DNA of 64,000 nucleotides, taken from contig CM044957.1 of NCBI GenBank assembly GCA_024516035.1, positions 15,572,564 through 15,636,563 of the forward strand, written 5' to 3'. Positions within the stretch are counted from its first letter, which is position 1; every line of letters begins with the position of its first letter. The DNA comes from Bactericera cockerelli. Its lineage: Eukaryota > Arthropoda > Insecta > Hemiptera > Triozidae. The notes beneath the pieces were generated by a model. It worked only from the letters and a program-made list of their open reading frames with translations, did no database searches and was not told the DNA's origin. A program made the translations under genes and the position numbers. Positions 30,240-42,059 of this stretch are shown here, piece after piece.

Positions 30240-31538
30240 TAGGTATCAGTTTTTTATCATTTAAAAGTATCAAGTTATAAAATGCATTCACAGCAGTGCA
30301 TATTACAGGTAGATACGATTGATTGCACTACAGTCAACACTAAATGAAGCTAAAGGCGAAATTAATAGACAAAATCGAGTTCATAAGTTCGAGTCAGAAC
30401 TTTTATCTAGACTTAAGTCCACATTATCGATTGCCACTTGGGTAGATATTTTCATCAAAATATTATTATTCAACCAGGTATCATGACTTTTCGGAATGAT
30501 AATTATTATTAAAATACTATAGTAAAAATAATAATTTATTGTATATATCACTTTCCTATTTAAAAAATAGTGTTTTTTTTTCTATGGCTTAGAATTTTTT
30601 TCAATTAAACGTAAGTGCAACATATGTACCTATATTATATTTTTTTACTATCAAATAATACATGATTATTGACACCTGTAGGTATATTAAGTAAGTGAAT
30701 AAGGTTTTATCTGGTAATTATGAACCTAAGTAAGAAGGTACTATAGGAATACACCCTTTTACGTTCTTTAATTATATAATATAAATAAATCATTTGTTTT
30801 ATTTTTAGAATATAGATTCAACACATTGGACATCTTTTGAATGTAACTCAAGGATTCTGTCAATTTGTTAAGAAAGAAACTCTTAGAACTAAATTAATAT
30901 GCTTCAATTTTTATGAAATTTTGTATGGGTACCACATATAAGTTTTCGGGGGTCTTAAAATTTGCTGTTTAGTTTTTGGACCACCCGACTATCTTATTAG
31001 ATATTTTTTTGTGCTTTAAGAAAATAATTCGATAATTTTATTCAGTAATTCAAGGCTCTTGAAAGAGCTAGGATGAATTTAAATAATCCGAGTGAAGTCT
31101 TCACTAGTCTACAGTTCACAGAAGAACTAGAAAATGTAAATTTTGCATCTTATCATAAATTCATATTTTTTTGCAAATTCCATGAATACTTGGCCGCTTT
31201 ATTACATTACAGTGCAACACCACTCTGACACGTATTCACCATCTTATTTTATTTGTGAATAAAAATAACAATAATATTTGCAAATAAAAAGTAGTAGGTA
31301 CTTTAGCCGTCTCACTGAAGAAATGCAAACACCAGCTATCGGAAACTTTGGTGCTTTGCTCCAGTTACATAACTTTAACAAAGGAATTCAAGTTTGGTGA
31401 GAAAAAGTCAACGAGTTTAAGAATTTATGGAATGACAGAATAATGACTGGGAAATTGTTCAGTTAGAATCAAATGAGTAACAAGGTCTTGTTACTCGTAC
31501 AAAATTTCACATTGTTTTGGTCAAAATAATGTGAAATT
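30240..31538. other. AT-rich spacer
   Basis: Near 30350 a scrap of the small MITE terminus (GCGAAATTAATAGACAA). No gene seen. Confidence 0.4.
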
Positions 31539-31549
31539 TTGAAGTAGTT

Positions 31550-31757
31550 TTTTTTTTTTTAATTTTGGGTTTAACGTCCCCTTCATCTGCAAGGTCACGA
31601 TGGAGGTGTTACCCTTCATTCGCAGAAACTCACAATCCTGCTACCCACATTAATCTCAACCAGCCTGGGTTGGGTCGAAAATTGCTGGACTTTGGACGTT
31701 GCTTAACATAGGTGATCCTAAGAGAACTGGTGCATTCAACGCGCCATTGACGCTGAC
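31550..31757 (-). mobile_element. 5S-rRNA-derived SINE, internally deleted, with target duplication
   Basis: Minus strand starts GTCAGCGTCAATGGCGCGTT, GAATGCACCAGTTCTCTTAG, then ATGTTAAGCAACGTCC, and joins the body (AACCCAGGCTGGTTGAGATT, GTAGCAGGATTGTGAGTTTC, GACGTTAAACCCAAA) after losing the box-C region. Perfect flanking repeat TTGAAGTAGTT at 31539-31549 and 31758-31768. Third insertion of this family with a visible target duplication. Confidence 0.9.
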
Positions 31758-31769
31758 TTGAAGTAGTTA

Positions 31770-32785
31770 AAATGACTCATTACAAAAGTATCTCAAATCT
31801 ACATGTTCCATTAGTTTAAATTTAATAGGTGTCTTTTCTATACCATTTCAAAACCTATGAAAAACAAACCTATTCAAAACCCGTGTATTTACCTACACCT
31901 TATTTGGGGGAGTAATCGTTTTTCAAGAGAAAAAATATAAACGTATATATTATGTAATATGATATAAAAGAATCACAATATTTGTATAAGTATCTACTAT
32001 CTAATATCTACTATCTAAATAAGAAAATTGTATTTTTGTATTTTCGATGTATACCTAAAGACGAGAGTTAATACCACACGATGTGTGCGTGTGAGATTGT
32101 GAGACTCAAAACTGTCGGAAGTGTTAAATAATTTCGTTTTGGGATATGAAAACATGAGAGGCGGTAAATATTTTTCATACTAACATACCTACGGCAAGTT
32201 ATAAATATTTATTCTACAGGTACCATTAATAAATACACGAATAAACCTAGCCGAAGGGCTTTGTGAATAAATCACCATTTATTTGCCAGTCAAATCCATG
32301 AAACCCAGGCGCAGTGCAGTGGGTCAGGCCAAGACCCTTAAGTTTAGGTCCAGACTGTGGCATGTTTGATGAGCTGTGATAATGTCAAAAGTCAGAAAAA
32401 TAAAATTATATCAAATATTATATGGGAATAAATTAGTAACGAAAAGAGAGAAGTAACGAAAAGAGAGAAGAGATATTAAGAAGAGAACACCCTATGAAAA
32501 GGGACCAAGCACCTGCATTTGAAGTAATGATTTCCCAAACGGTTCCGAATGCAGGTGTTTTAAAATGAGAGGTATGTTTTAGTGGGTAGGTGTGCACTGT
32601 TTCCAGCACAAATCCCACACTGTTCATCATGCTCCCACATGATGTTCGTCTTTTGAAGATTTTCCCCTGCCACAGTAAAAAGTCAACTAGCACCCGTTTA
32701 ACTGTCAAGACTTTGAACTGCTGACAAAAAGGGTCTCTTTAGTTCTATGCAGGCGACAGTATAATTAAATATATTTGTAATGTAG
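31770..32785. other. AT-rich spacer
   Basis: A perfect short duplication GTAACGAAAAGAGAGAA occurs near 32436 and 32452. No gene seen. Confidence 0.4.
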
Positions 32786-32787
32786 CT

Positions 32788-32922
32788 ACCGACCTCAGTA
32801 GTTTGATCGATAAGGCGGCGGACTTGTAACCTTGAGGTCGGTGGTTCAAGTCCCGGTTTCAGCGTGGATAGCAAGTTGGAGTAGTTGTGATATCACGAAA
32901 GTGATTAACACAAATATGGTAA
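32788..32922 (+). mobile_element. tRNA-Thr-type SINE, best plus-strand copy
   Basis: ACCGACCTCAGTAGTTTGAT, CGATAAGGCGGCGGACTTGT (anticodon position TGT), GAGGTCGGTGGTTCAAGTCC (box B), body GTTGGAGTAGTTGTGATATC, then ACGAAAGTGATTAACACAAA and GGTAACC. Box A and box B are recognisable, so it could have been Pol III transcribed. The acceptor stem does not pair cleanly, so this is not a functional tRNA. Confidence 0.88.
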
Positions 32923-32929
32923 CCAATTG

Positions 32930-33955
32930 TTTTGTAAATTGTAAGTATGAGAGCCGACCCGAGCAGTGCAGACTGATATGGATCAAAGAAAGGGAGAAGA
33001 AGAAATTGTAGGTATGTAATTTGTTATGTGTCTTTCTCTTTTAAGTGAAGTAAAGGTCTAGAAATGAGATAGAAAGAAAATGGGTAGACAGAAGATCACA
33101 TCAAACACTCAAGTAATGAATAAAAAATGAGCGAGTCAATTTGTACTAAGAATTGAATGATTAGTTCATAAGCTCGTTCCTCCTATTTCAAATATTTTCA
33201 TTAGCCATCCAACGTGGAAACTCTGCTAGTGTTTTGGGTACTCTTCCCAAAACTCAGAGTTTGAAGAATTGATGGAGCTTTAATTTTATGATGCTTCAAT
33301 AATAAAATATAAATTTAGAATCCATGATAAAAATATTCATTCATACCTAAATTTATATTTCCTAGCCCTGCTTTGAGGTATGTTTATTTATAGCTTTTTC
33401 GTCATTTTCGCTTTGACCTATATACAGGTCTAGATGTAATATAATATTAAAGGATATTTTTCACTCTCAATGGGAACGCCAATTACTTGAATGCAATAAA
33501 AAGTTTGCAGACGAAATCTCAGGATTCATGAGCTATTATTATTATAGTACTAAAACATGCGTTTTGTTTACAACCAGTGAATTCACGAGTGTTTTACCTA
33601 TTAGAGCTAACAATAAATCTCTGTTTTGCATAACATATATATTATGTAAACATAGAAATTCATATTATCTGATACAAATTGTTCACCACAGTTCTCATGC
33701 TAATAAAGACCATGTACCTAATCAAATGAAAATGATTAATGCTTCGGAAAACCCCGTGTATCTCCTCTAGAGTAAGTATGTAGGTACCTACCTGATACTT
33801 ATAATATTCATATATGAAATGTGTTTGTTCCTTTTTTAATAACTCCAAACCGTCTGTTACATAACCAGTAGATCTGTGAACTGTAGACCTGAAGTCTTTT
33901 CTTTTATTACAGATGCATTTGATTGGAAAAATTCTACCCAATGCTCCTGCTGAAA
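32930..33955. other. AT-rich spacer
   Basis: No gene seen. Open frames on both strands near 33528-33941 overlap and have no recognisable domain. Confidence 0.4.
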
Positions 33956-33959
33956 ACCT

Positions 33960-34130
33960 TGTTTAAGAGCAATGGTTGCTGACCCGGAGGTTGCGGGTTC
34001 AAATCCCGGCCGGAGCGAAAAAATTTGAAAGAGTTTTTTTCGTTTCCGGAATGGCATGGATGTAAAGGTAAAGTGCCCTGAAGTAATGCGAAAGAGGTTC
34101 TGAAGCACATCTATCATTTTAAAATATTTT
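33960..34130 (+). mobile_element. SINE-like unit with tRNA 3' half
   Basis: GAGGTTGCGGGTTCAAATCC then CGGCCGGAGCGA has a clear box B and T-arm. It is followed by a non-tRNA body (GTTTCCGGAATGGCATGGAT, GCCCTGAAGTAATGCGAAAG) and an A/T-rich end near 34130. The 5' half of the tRNA is unclear. Confidence 0.55.
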
Positions 34131-34134
34131 TTTA

Positions 34135-34730
34135 AAAAAGCGCAAACAAAACTTTAATACAAATAACGAAACCTTGACAGTATGATAAAATACCACGGTG
34201 CATAATCACATTAAAACCAAACATCCATTTGAAGAACAAAGATAGAATCTGCGAGGAAATGTTTGTTAATTTAATCCCAAATTCTGTTCTTTGAAATGTG
34301 TCTGGTAGATAAAAGGTAATGCGGTTTGTGTTTATCCTGGAGCATAAATCTAAATTGCTTTTTAGGCTTTAATGATGATAATAATAAAATTGCAACTTCA
34401 ATTCTCTCCACACGTCGGCGTAGCTTAATTCCAGTGAGCTGACGAGAACGGATGTGATCACTGCAGCTTGACTTTGTTTCATGAAAAATGAGGAACCATA
34501 CTCAGGGAGCACCTTTAGACATCTCGTGCAATATGAATTCAGCAAAATGTATGATGACACATCCACTGAAAAAGAATATTATTTTTCCTGTCACCTCCAC
34601 TAAACACAACGAGAGTCGCTCGTAGGTGTAAGGTATATCTATTCATCAGCTTTAGTTATATTTATTAAACCTTGAAACATTATGATTATTATTTTCTATT
34701 TCATTATAATTTATTTATGCATAAATATAT
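34135..34730. other. AT-rich spacer
   Basis: Nothing recognised. Confidence 0.4.
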
Positions 34731-34732
34731 GC

Positions 34733-34925
34733 TTTTACTTCCGAGAAATTTCTAATATTAAAAATCAGAGGTATTGTGTTCGTTTAAAAAAAAATATTTC
34801 ACATTTCTTGACGTTTCATAACCTACTGAGCAACTTTGGTTTTGTGTCTATCTGTTAAAATATTCCTGGTAACGCGCAAAACCCGGAAACTACAGAACGG
34901 ATTTCGATTTGCGAGTTACCAGGAA
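34733..34925 (+). repeat. Palindrome-ended dispersed repeat, shortened copy
   Basis: TTACTTCCGAGAAATTTCTA, TTTCTTGACGTTTCATAACC, TACTGAGCAACTTTGGTTTT, GTAACGCGCAAAACCCGGAA and ACTACAGAACGGATTTCGAT match the copy at 38571 through its first third. Confidence 0.8.
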
Positions 34926-35084
34926 ATTCACTATTTTATTTCAAATAATTAAATAATAAATGATGTGTTTCTTTGAGTTATTATATCACAATATTCGTGG
35001 GTAGCGCAGAAAAATCCTAATATCTTTTTTGTCTATAATTCCGCCACGGCATGATCGCTATTCACATCAGAGCACTAGCAGAGG

Positions 35085-35226
35085 TATGAGTTTCATCACG
35101 AGGTATGAGTGGACCCCGTTGTATGTAAAGTAGAAAGTTGAAAAATTCCGACTCCTCTGGGATTCGAGTCTAGGTCACCATGCGTGCAAGCCTAGTGCTC
35201 TACACCACTCGTCCAAGGTGATTAAT
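35085..35226 (-). mobile_element. tRNA-Ala-type SINE, copy 1
   Basis: Minus strand: CACCTTGGACGAGTGGTGTA, GAGCACTAGGCTTGCACGCA (anticodon position TGC), GACTCGAATCCCAGAGG (box B), then ACGGGGTCCACTCATACCTC and GTGATG. The body matches the inverted copy at 61527. Confidence 0.75.
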
Positions 35227-35335
35227 ACATTTCAATTTATACAATATCTAGGATTTGTTAATCCAAGCTAGACATAAAACATTTGTACATATTTATTAAA
35301 TACATTTTATTAAAGTGATCATTTTTATTTATTTA

Positions 35336-35612
35336 TTCACTGTCTGGCTGGGGAACGTTAAACAGGGAGAAGACCAGTGTCTCTCTAGAGGACTATAAAC
35401 AGAGAGCAGACTAGCCAACCTTACAAGCCAAGCTAACTTGCAGTTTCCTAAGGGTTTAAAGGCTTGTACAGAAAAGTCCAAGTCCTCATGATGGTTGATC
35501 GCACATAGAAATATGTGGTTCAGGACGAGCCAACTTTGAAATAAAGTTGGCTGGAGACCATCACTCACCCCTCCAGCTGTAGCCAAGCTGGCTACAACAA
35601 CAACAACAACAA
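35336..35612 (-). repeat. Dispersed repeat with (GTT)n end
   Basis: Contains TGTCTGGCTGGGGAACGTTA, AACAGGGAGAAGACCAGTGT and ACTATAAACAGAGAGCAGAC, words repeated at 46427 and 59897, and ends in (CAA)n. The orientation is a guess. Class unknown; no protein domain seen. Confidence 0.55.
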
Positions 35613-35614
35613 CA

Positions 35615-36190
35615 TTTATTTATTCAAGGTAGAGCTTGAACTCACGCCGTATATAGAAGGGCAATAATGCTTTTTGCCAGCCTAAGCTGACAGAAAAGCA
35701 ATAAGCTGGTAGAAAAACAACAAAAAGATAATACTGTCATCATCCATGCAAGAGTGAATGAATGATGACACATCCACTTAATTAGAATAAAACATTCAAT
35801 TTGTCACCTCCTCGACACATGGGAAATGTGTTGCATCAGTTAGGGGTCTATGCCTCTCGTCCACTCTGTGTCTCAACTGGAGAATTTATAAATTTTGAAT
35901 TTGATAGTTGAATATTATTACATTGTGTTTTTCTTGACAAGATTTCTGTTTTTACATTTATTATTATTGTTGGCTTTGAGACTTTGAGATGTACTCGTAC
36001 GAGTATGTTTGTTTGTTCTAATGATGTATGTTTGTTTACTACTTTTTGAGTTATGTACTTCAAATAATTCTAATGCTAATACAAGCATCAAAATTGAAAA
36101 GTTCCATGGTTTTCAACATTATTATCACTGCTTCAAAGTCAGTGTCTAAAACCAGGCTCTTTACTAATATTATACACAAATAAAATTAAT
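35615..36190. other. AT-rich spacer
   Basis: Nothing recognised. Confidence 0.4.
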
Positions 36191-36196
36191 AAAAAA

Positions 36197-36287
36197 CTGT
36201 TGGCATAATGGAAACTGTTGGCATAATGGGACTACCTGTCTTCCACTGACAGTCTAAATAAAGCACTACTTATACTTATACTTATAG
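36197..36287 (+). mobile_element. LINE 3' tail with (TATACT)n end
   Basis: CTGTTGGCATAATGG occurs twice in a row, followed by a CTGTC/GACAG hairpin, TAAATAAAGCACTACT and repeats of TTATAC. It shares hairpin stem and AAATAAAGCACTACT with the tail at 13380. Confidence 0.7.
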
Positions 36288-36289
36288 TA

Positions 36290-37422
36290 ATATTTTTTAT
36301 ATACAGCTTGTAAATAACTGTATGGACAATACTTTAGGAGGATATTCCTTATAGTATGTACAGTGTCGAATTATTTCCCATTAAAAATACCAAAAAATGC
36401 TTCCTCTCTCTTTTAAGAGCTGTCAAAGTTGAAAACAGGTGTTTTTTTCTTTTAACTCTTGAACAATTGAAATACATTTTGGTAGACTTGAATAAATTAA
36501 TGATTCAATTAATCCTACGTGACTTATTCATTGATTAAGAATTGAAGATTGTTAAAACTCTTTAAAGATTAAAAAAGCTCTGTTTTAAATAGTACACATT
36601 CCTGGAAACATCTTTCTGGAAATATCGTAAAGTGTCTGCCAGACTCCCAAATACACATCAAAAACCTAATCTGAGGATATTTAGTGTGTTACCTGTATGG
36701 GTAAAAAAATATGCTGAGCTTTTTTGTACAGAAAAACATTTGAATTTATGTGTTCTAATTAAAAGGAGGCTATTTTGACGAGCAAAAAAGTTTTGAGCTT
36801 CAAGTCATGTGAGATTAATGGGTCCATCGAAATATGTGAGTAAACAAAAAATGAACACAAAATCTCTATAATAGTTAAACAGTTAGATCAAAATAACACG
36901 TTTATTTTGCTTTCAAACGGGTGAGGTTTTATATTACTCCTAAAAGAGCGGGGAAGCATTTTTGGCATATTTTATGGGAGTTAACCCCACCTTAATTATA
37001 CCCAGTAACATGTTCCCAAATTATAGTTCATACATTTATAGCCTGTATAATTGACTAAACGAAGTGATGGTTTTTGTTTTTGTTTTAATTGAAAAAAATT
37101 CATCAGATGACCAGTTAAAATGGTGTTCATTATAAAATAGCATCATTATTTATTATGCTCATTTAGGTGGACTTACGTAGTTTTGGCCATTAAGTCCCTT
37201 TATGAGATTTTTATTGTTGTGTCCTCTGAAAACGGTTTTATAATTATGTGGATTGATATATCAAAGGCCCTTGGAATTTACTTGGATATTATTTAAATTA
37301 AATTAGATGAGAAATAATCGCATAATCCATCCCATTGCTTACTATGCGACATTTTGGATTAGAAAGAATACGAGAATGGTCCAAATTTACTGAACCACTG
37401 CTTTTCTTGAGATTTCTAATTC
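36290..37422. other. AT-rich spacer
   Basis: Nothing recognised. Confidence 0.4.
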
Positions 37423-37423
37423 G

Positions 37424-37733
37424 TCAATGGATGTAACAATTAATATTTTCTATTTTAGAGGATGCGACAAATATTCTGTTTTAGTGGATGTAACAATTAA
37501 TGTATTCTGGTTTAGCGGATGCGAAAAATATTCTGTTTTAGTGGATGTGACAAATATTCTGTTTTAGTGGATGTGACAAATATTCTGTTTTAGTGGATGT
37601 GAGAAATAATCTGTTTCAGTGGATGTGACAAATATTCTGTTTTAGTGGATGTGACAAATATTTTGTTTTATTGGATTTAACAATAAGAATATTTTCTGTC
37701 TAAGTGAATGTGACAAATATTCTGTTTTTTGTT
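37424..37733 (+). repeat. Degenerate ~27-bp minisatellite
   Basis: About eleven units of ATTCTGTTTTAGTGGATGTG followed by ACAAAT, with length and base variants. Best conserved between 37530 and 37670. Confidence 0.9.
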
Positions 37734-37734
37734 C

Positions 37735-38570
37735 AAAAAAGGTACGAAATTTTCTAATACCTAGTATACAAAACATCAAAGTGCAAACTTTTCCTCAATT
37801 ATCTTGCTAAAGACGTAGAATCGAGAAAGATAAAGGAAAAAATGCTAATCAGCACCCCCCCTCTCCTGGACTTCCAGTTCAAATCACATCTATGATAGCA
37901 GGAAGATAATAACACGGTGGGAATAGTGACAGCAACTTTTTATCTTTTCAAAAAGTTAAAAGTAATGTGATAAAGAAAATTATTTTGAGTTTCTTTCAAA
38001 TTCTGTTACAGCGGAAAAACTTAATGAAACAAAAAATTTAATGCTGTAATTTTAGTTGTTTTTGAATCCAATGATAGGATACGACTAAAAATTGAGATAA
38101 TAATATAATAATATATTAAGATCTAATAATACCTACTATTATGAATGCCTTACAACATAAATAGCCGATTATTACAAGTATTAAGCTGAATATTAAAATA
38201 TATAGGTAGATATTATTTTTATCATAATAATATTTGCGAGACTTAAAAAAACTCTAGAATCTAGAGAACAGGATAACCAGAGCATTTTGTTTTCTTTTTA
38301 GAATGAAAACATTTTCAAAGTTTAATTTGTATTTTACCAAAGTACGTAAATCTTGAAGTTTAAGTTGAAAATATACCCATTAGAGCTCTTGAGAACTGAA
38401 AAAATATGTAAATACATACCTAATATAATTATTAAAATAATCTTTCCTTTTTATGAAGCGTTATTTATTAGAGTTGCTATTATGTTTTGAACATTTCATA
38501 GATTTGTTTATGTTTAATAATAATAATAATGATCTTCATTATATTATTTGCTAAAAATACATCTCTTCTT
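37735..38570. other. AT-rich spacer
   Basis: Nothing recognised. Confidence 0.4.
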
Positions 38571-39285
38571 ACTTCCGAGAAATTTCTAATATTAGAAATC
38601 CGAAGCAATGTGTTCGTTTTTGTAAAAAAAAGTTTTTTTGCTAACATTTCATTTCTTTCATATATTATATTTCTGTACGTTTCATAACCTACTGAGCAAC
38701 TTTAATTTTGTGTCTGTCTGTCGGTCTGTTAAAAATACTCCTTGTAACGCGCAAATCTCGGAAACTACAGTACAAATTTTGATAAACTTTTGTACACACA
38801 TAGAATACGTTCTGTAGATGGTCCCATAAATTAATCAACTTCGCACTAGCGGTTCTGGGTGAAAAAGATCATGCGCCTGACCACTAACTTTTTACTTAAA
38901 CGCTTATATCTCGCGTACGGTGTACGGTACACCCGATTTTGATGAAATGTATATGCATATTATTGTTTTACATAGGCCATTTAATTATGAATTAATTATG
39001 ATTTAGCCCTGATATACATATAAGAAAACCTAAAAAAATTGATAATTTTTTTTTTTTTTAATGAAGTCTTCGACTTGCCGATACAGAATGTTTTGTAGAA
39101 TCTAGAATGCAGGAAAAATAGTATTCTACTACTGAAAAAAATTGAAGAAAATAAGTTGAGCGGTTTTGGAGATACCAATGATTTAGTATAAAATCATTAA
39201 ATTGCCACCTGTATACAATGTGAAACAATCACGAGGAAGTATTGTCTCCATAATAGGCAGTGTCTTTTCCCATACATGATGCCTA
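38571..39285 (+). repeat. Palindrome-ended dispersed repeat, near full copy (~0.7 kb)
   Basis: Starts TTACTTCCGAGAAATTTCTA with the 18-bp palindrome, then TTTCTGTACGTTTCATAACC, GTCTGTCTGTCGGTC, GTAACGCGCAAATCTCGGAA, ATGCGCCTGACCACTAACTT, GACTTGCCGATACAGAATGT, and ends with GGAAGTATTGTCTCC and GGCAGTGTCTTTT. The inverted copy at 63258-63961 has the same order, so these two define the full unit. No protein coding. Confidence 0.85.
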
Positions 39286-39289
39286 CGCG

Positions 39290-41448
39290 CCCTGAAGCTC
39301 TTTTTATTAGTAATCTTTGTATCATAATTTTACATTAAAATGCTTTCTTGAATCGTTCACTTATCCTTTCAATGGTTTAGCTATTTAAATTTATAAATTT
39401 TATTTAACATAAAGAACCTTCCGGTGAGGTAATACCTACCTATTATTATTTGACTACTTTAACAAATTCCCATTTTTTTCCTCTTTATAATTAACAAGCA
39501 TGGATCCATGCGAAAATTGGTACTTTCTAGAGTCCAGTAGCTAAGTTCCTATACACGTTATTACAATTATGGTTCTATAATTGTAAAAAAGCCAAATTTA
39601 TATAAGTGAGTAGGTAGGAGTTGGAGGACCTGTGTTAAGTAAGAAGAAGCTTTGTACCTTATTAAAAATAGCAAACTTCTTTTTGAATCGCTAATGAATG
39701 GGTAACTCTTTGAAGTAGGTAAGTAAATATTATAACTTATCACATCTAATTTTTAAATTAGAAACATTGTATAGGGTGTTTTTTTTAACTAACGAGACAC
39801 TATTTAAGACATGGCCATGATGTTGCATTTGTTGGATAGGTAATTGTATGCCATTTGTGTTTAAAAAAAAATTCGACCTGTGAATCAGATAGCTTGAAGC
39901 ACACACGCCTAGCTCGAATAAGGGCAGTCTAACTGTCCATTTTTTACTGCGCCTGAGGCCATTTATCAGCAAATAACTCGTAAGTTTTTGTTTCTTATGT
40001 GCTCCAACCTTTGTGGTTTATCAACGATGAGTGCGTAGACTAGTGCCTTCCCTTCACATACCTGTACTCACAGAAAATGATACAAAGGTGTCAAATAACA
40101 CGATCATGGAAAATGATTATTCAAAAATGTTCTGCAATTTGGCGTTTCGATTCATTCGAGACTTCTAAATTCTAAAACACTAGGTACGTAAGCTACAGCA
40201 GCAAAAAAAAAAATGTCTGCGGGTGTCTTATCAATCAGAGAAAGGGTAATGAAGCGATGAATTTTCAAGCAATTATCTGTTATGGATGGACATCTAATTA
40301 TGTCGCTCAAAAAATGCTCTATGATAAGTATGTTTAGATATTTAACTAAACAAGGATTTTCAAAAGAAATTTAGCAAAATTTACAAGCACTTTTCAGGCG
40401 CTGTTCACTGAGGCGAAACAATAAATTTGAAACAAATTTTCAAAATAAACAGAGAACAAAGAAAATTGGCTACATTTTATAACTTTTATACCAACCTTGA
40501 AAAAGTAACCTTGAAAAAAAAAAAAAAAAAAAAAAAAAAACCGACCGGAAAAAACCTATACCTCCGAAATCAGACATTACTGAAAGGATTGAATTAAATG
40601 TCATCTAGGTAAAATAAAGGAGGATTGGAAATTAATTGATTTTTTTTGTATTATTTTGTCATCGATTTAATCAAAGACTCAAAGAAAAATTTAACCTATT
40701 CAATACCCAATATAAATTTTAGAGAAAAAAATCCAATAAATCGGTTAATCGGTAGGTAGGTATTTTTTTTTTTTTTTTACTTTTGTCAAAAATATTCAAG
40801 ATATTGATAAAATATCAAAGTATTTTGTGATTTTTTTAACAAAATAAAGAAGATGACAATTTATACAAAACTACTAATCCATGCTGGTCCATTATCTCTA
40901 CTACATACTTTTTTGGTAGATTTGTAATCCAGCGCTGGTTGGTTAAATCAATTGAAGAAAATATACACACACAAACTCACAACCACTAAAATGTTAAAAA
41001 TACTGGAAGTAGGTAACTGATATTATAAATGAATATGAAGATTGAATATTTTTTGAACAAAAAAGCATATTATTTTAAATTGGTATGAATTTTATTTTTC
41101 AAACTAAATACACGCGTAACTCAATTTTCACAGAAAATATACGATAAAATTTTGAAAAATAAAAACACACACAAACGACAAAATTTCCTTGCCCGTCCGC
41201 CAAAATGCGAGCTTCATTCACTACTGAGCAAGTGGATATGAAGATTCAAGAGTCAAGATGAAGATTGTTAGGTAGCTACTCGAATGAAAATCTTCTTCAG
41301 GCAAGAGCTAGCGGCCCCGAAATTCGGTTGGACTCGTAAGTAATTTTCCCCGGCAACCTTCGTAACTTGGTGTCCCAGGTTCTATTCCAGACAGTTGTCA
41401 ATTTACTAATTGACAAGTGTCAATTAGTATTAGTAAATAAATGACAAA
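39290..41448. other. AT-rich spacer with a long poly-A run
   Basis: About 26 consecutive A lie at 40515-40540. Near 41400-41440 short inverted words ATTTACTAATTGACA and TGTCAATTAGTA pair. No gene seen. Confidence 0.4.
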
Positions 41449-41450
41449 GC

Positions 41451-41752
41451 GCACGAATAGCTCAGTGGTTAAGCACTCGTTTGCCATGCGGAAGGTCCCG
41501 GGTTCGAATCCCCACGCCGACAAAAATTTGTAGTCAAAGTTTGGTTACAGTTGTTTGTACGGGATACCTTCGGGTGCGCTCGTGTTGACCCAGCACCTAA
41601 TTGGGAAGTATTGTGTCACTTCTCGTCCATCAGAGGGGAGGCATACTACGGGATGGGCGGCTACAACACAGACCACAAGCGTCTACAGTAGCTCCTGTAA
41701 CATGGCTACGAAATAAAAAAGGCTGTGAAACATTCATCTTTAAAAAAAAACT
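41451..41752 (+). mobile_element. tRNA-Gly-type SINE, copy 1
   Basis: Head GCACGAATAGCTCAGTGGTT (box A), CTCGTTTGCCATGCGGAAG (anticodon position GCC), GTCCCGGGTTCGAATCCCC (box B). Body ACAGTTGTTTGTACGGGATA, GTGTTGACCCAGCACCTAAT, GTGTCACTTCTCGTCCATCA, TACAACACAGACCACAAGCG, ending in an A-run. The acceptor stem does not pair (5' GCACGAA, 3' GCCGACA), so this is a SINE and not a tRNA gene. Confidence 0.9.
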
Positions 41753-41921
41753 AATGAGTTTTCCTTTTTTCAGTCCTGAATTAAAGATAAATTTTGCGAG
41801 GCCAAGTAAATAGGTTATTTATGTGTTTTTGGGTTGACCTTTCAACTGCTAAGGTCATATCGGGTCAGAATTATTTACGTATTTATTATTATTAATAATT
41901 TTTAATACTGTGATTAATAGT

Positions 41922-42056
41922 GCACTGGTAGACAAGTGGTTAACGCGCTAATCAGGTAATCCAGGTAGCGTAGGGATCCGTTGGTTCGAATCCCACCCAG
42001 TGCATGCATTTTTCCTCATTAAATGCTTTTAGCATTAACCTTACCTAGTGTCATTT
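41922..42056 (+). mobile_element. tRNA-like element (83-nt head) with SINE-like tail
   Basis: GCACTGG and CCAGTGC (41922-41928 and 41997-42003) form a perfect 7-bp acceptor stem. The D-loop has AAGTGGTTAA, and the T-arm GTTGG-TTCGAAT-CCCAC has one mismatch. The anticodon arm is scrambled by a repeated CAGGTA, so it is not functional. The tail AGCATTAACCTTACCTAGTG resembles 10308-10330, so it is probably a SINE head rather than a lone tRNA pseudogene. Confidence 0.6.
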
Positions 42057-42059
42057 ATA

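Noticed and set aside
41451..41523. Functional tRNA-Gly (GCC) genes at 41451 and 43397
   Set aside because: Acceptor stems do not pair and both are followed by the same 230-bp SINE body and poly-A.
41922..42004. Functional type-II tRNA (Leu/Ser-like)
   Set aside because: Acceptor stem is perfect, but the anticodon arm does not form because of a duplicated CAGGTA, and the T stem has a mismatch.
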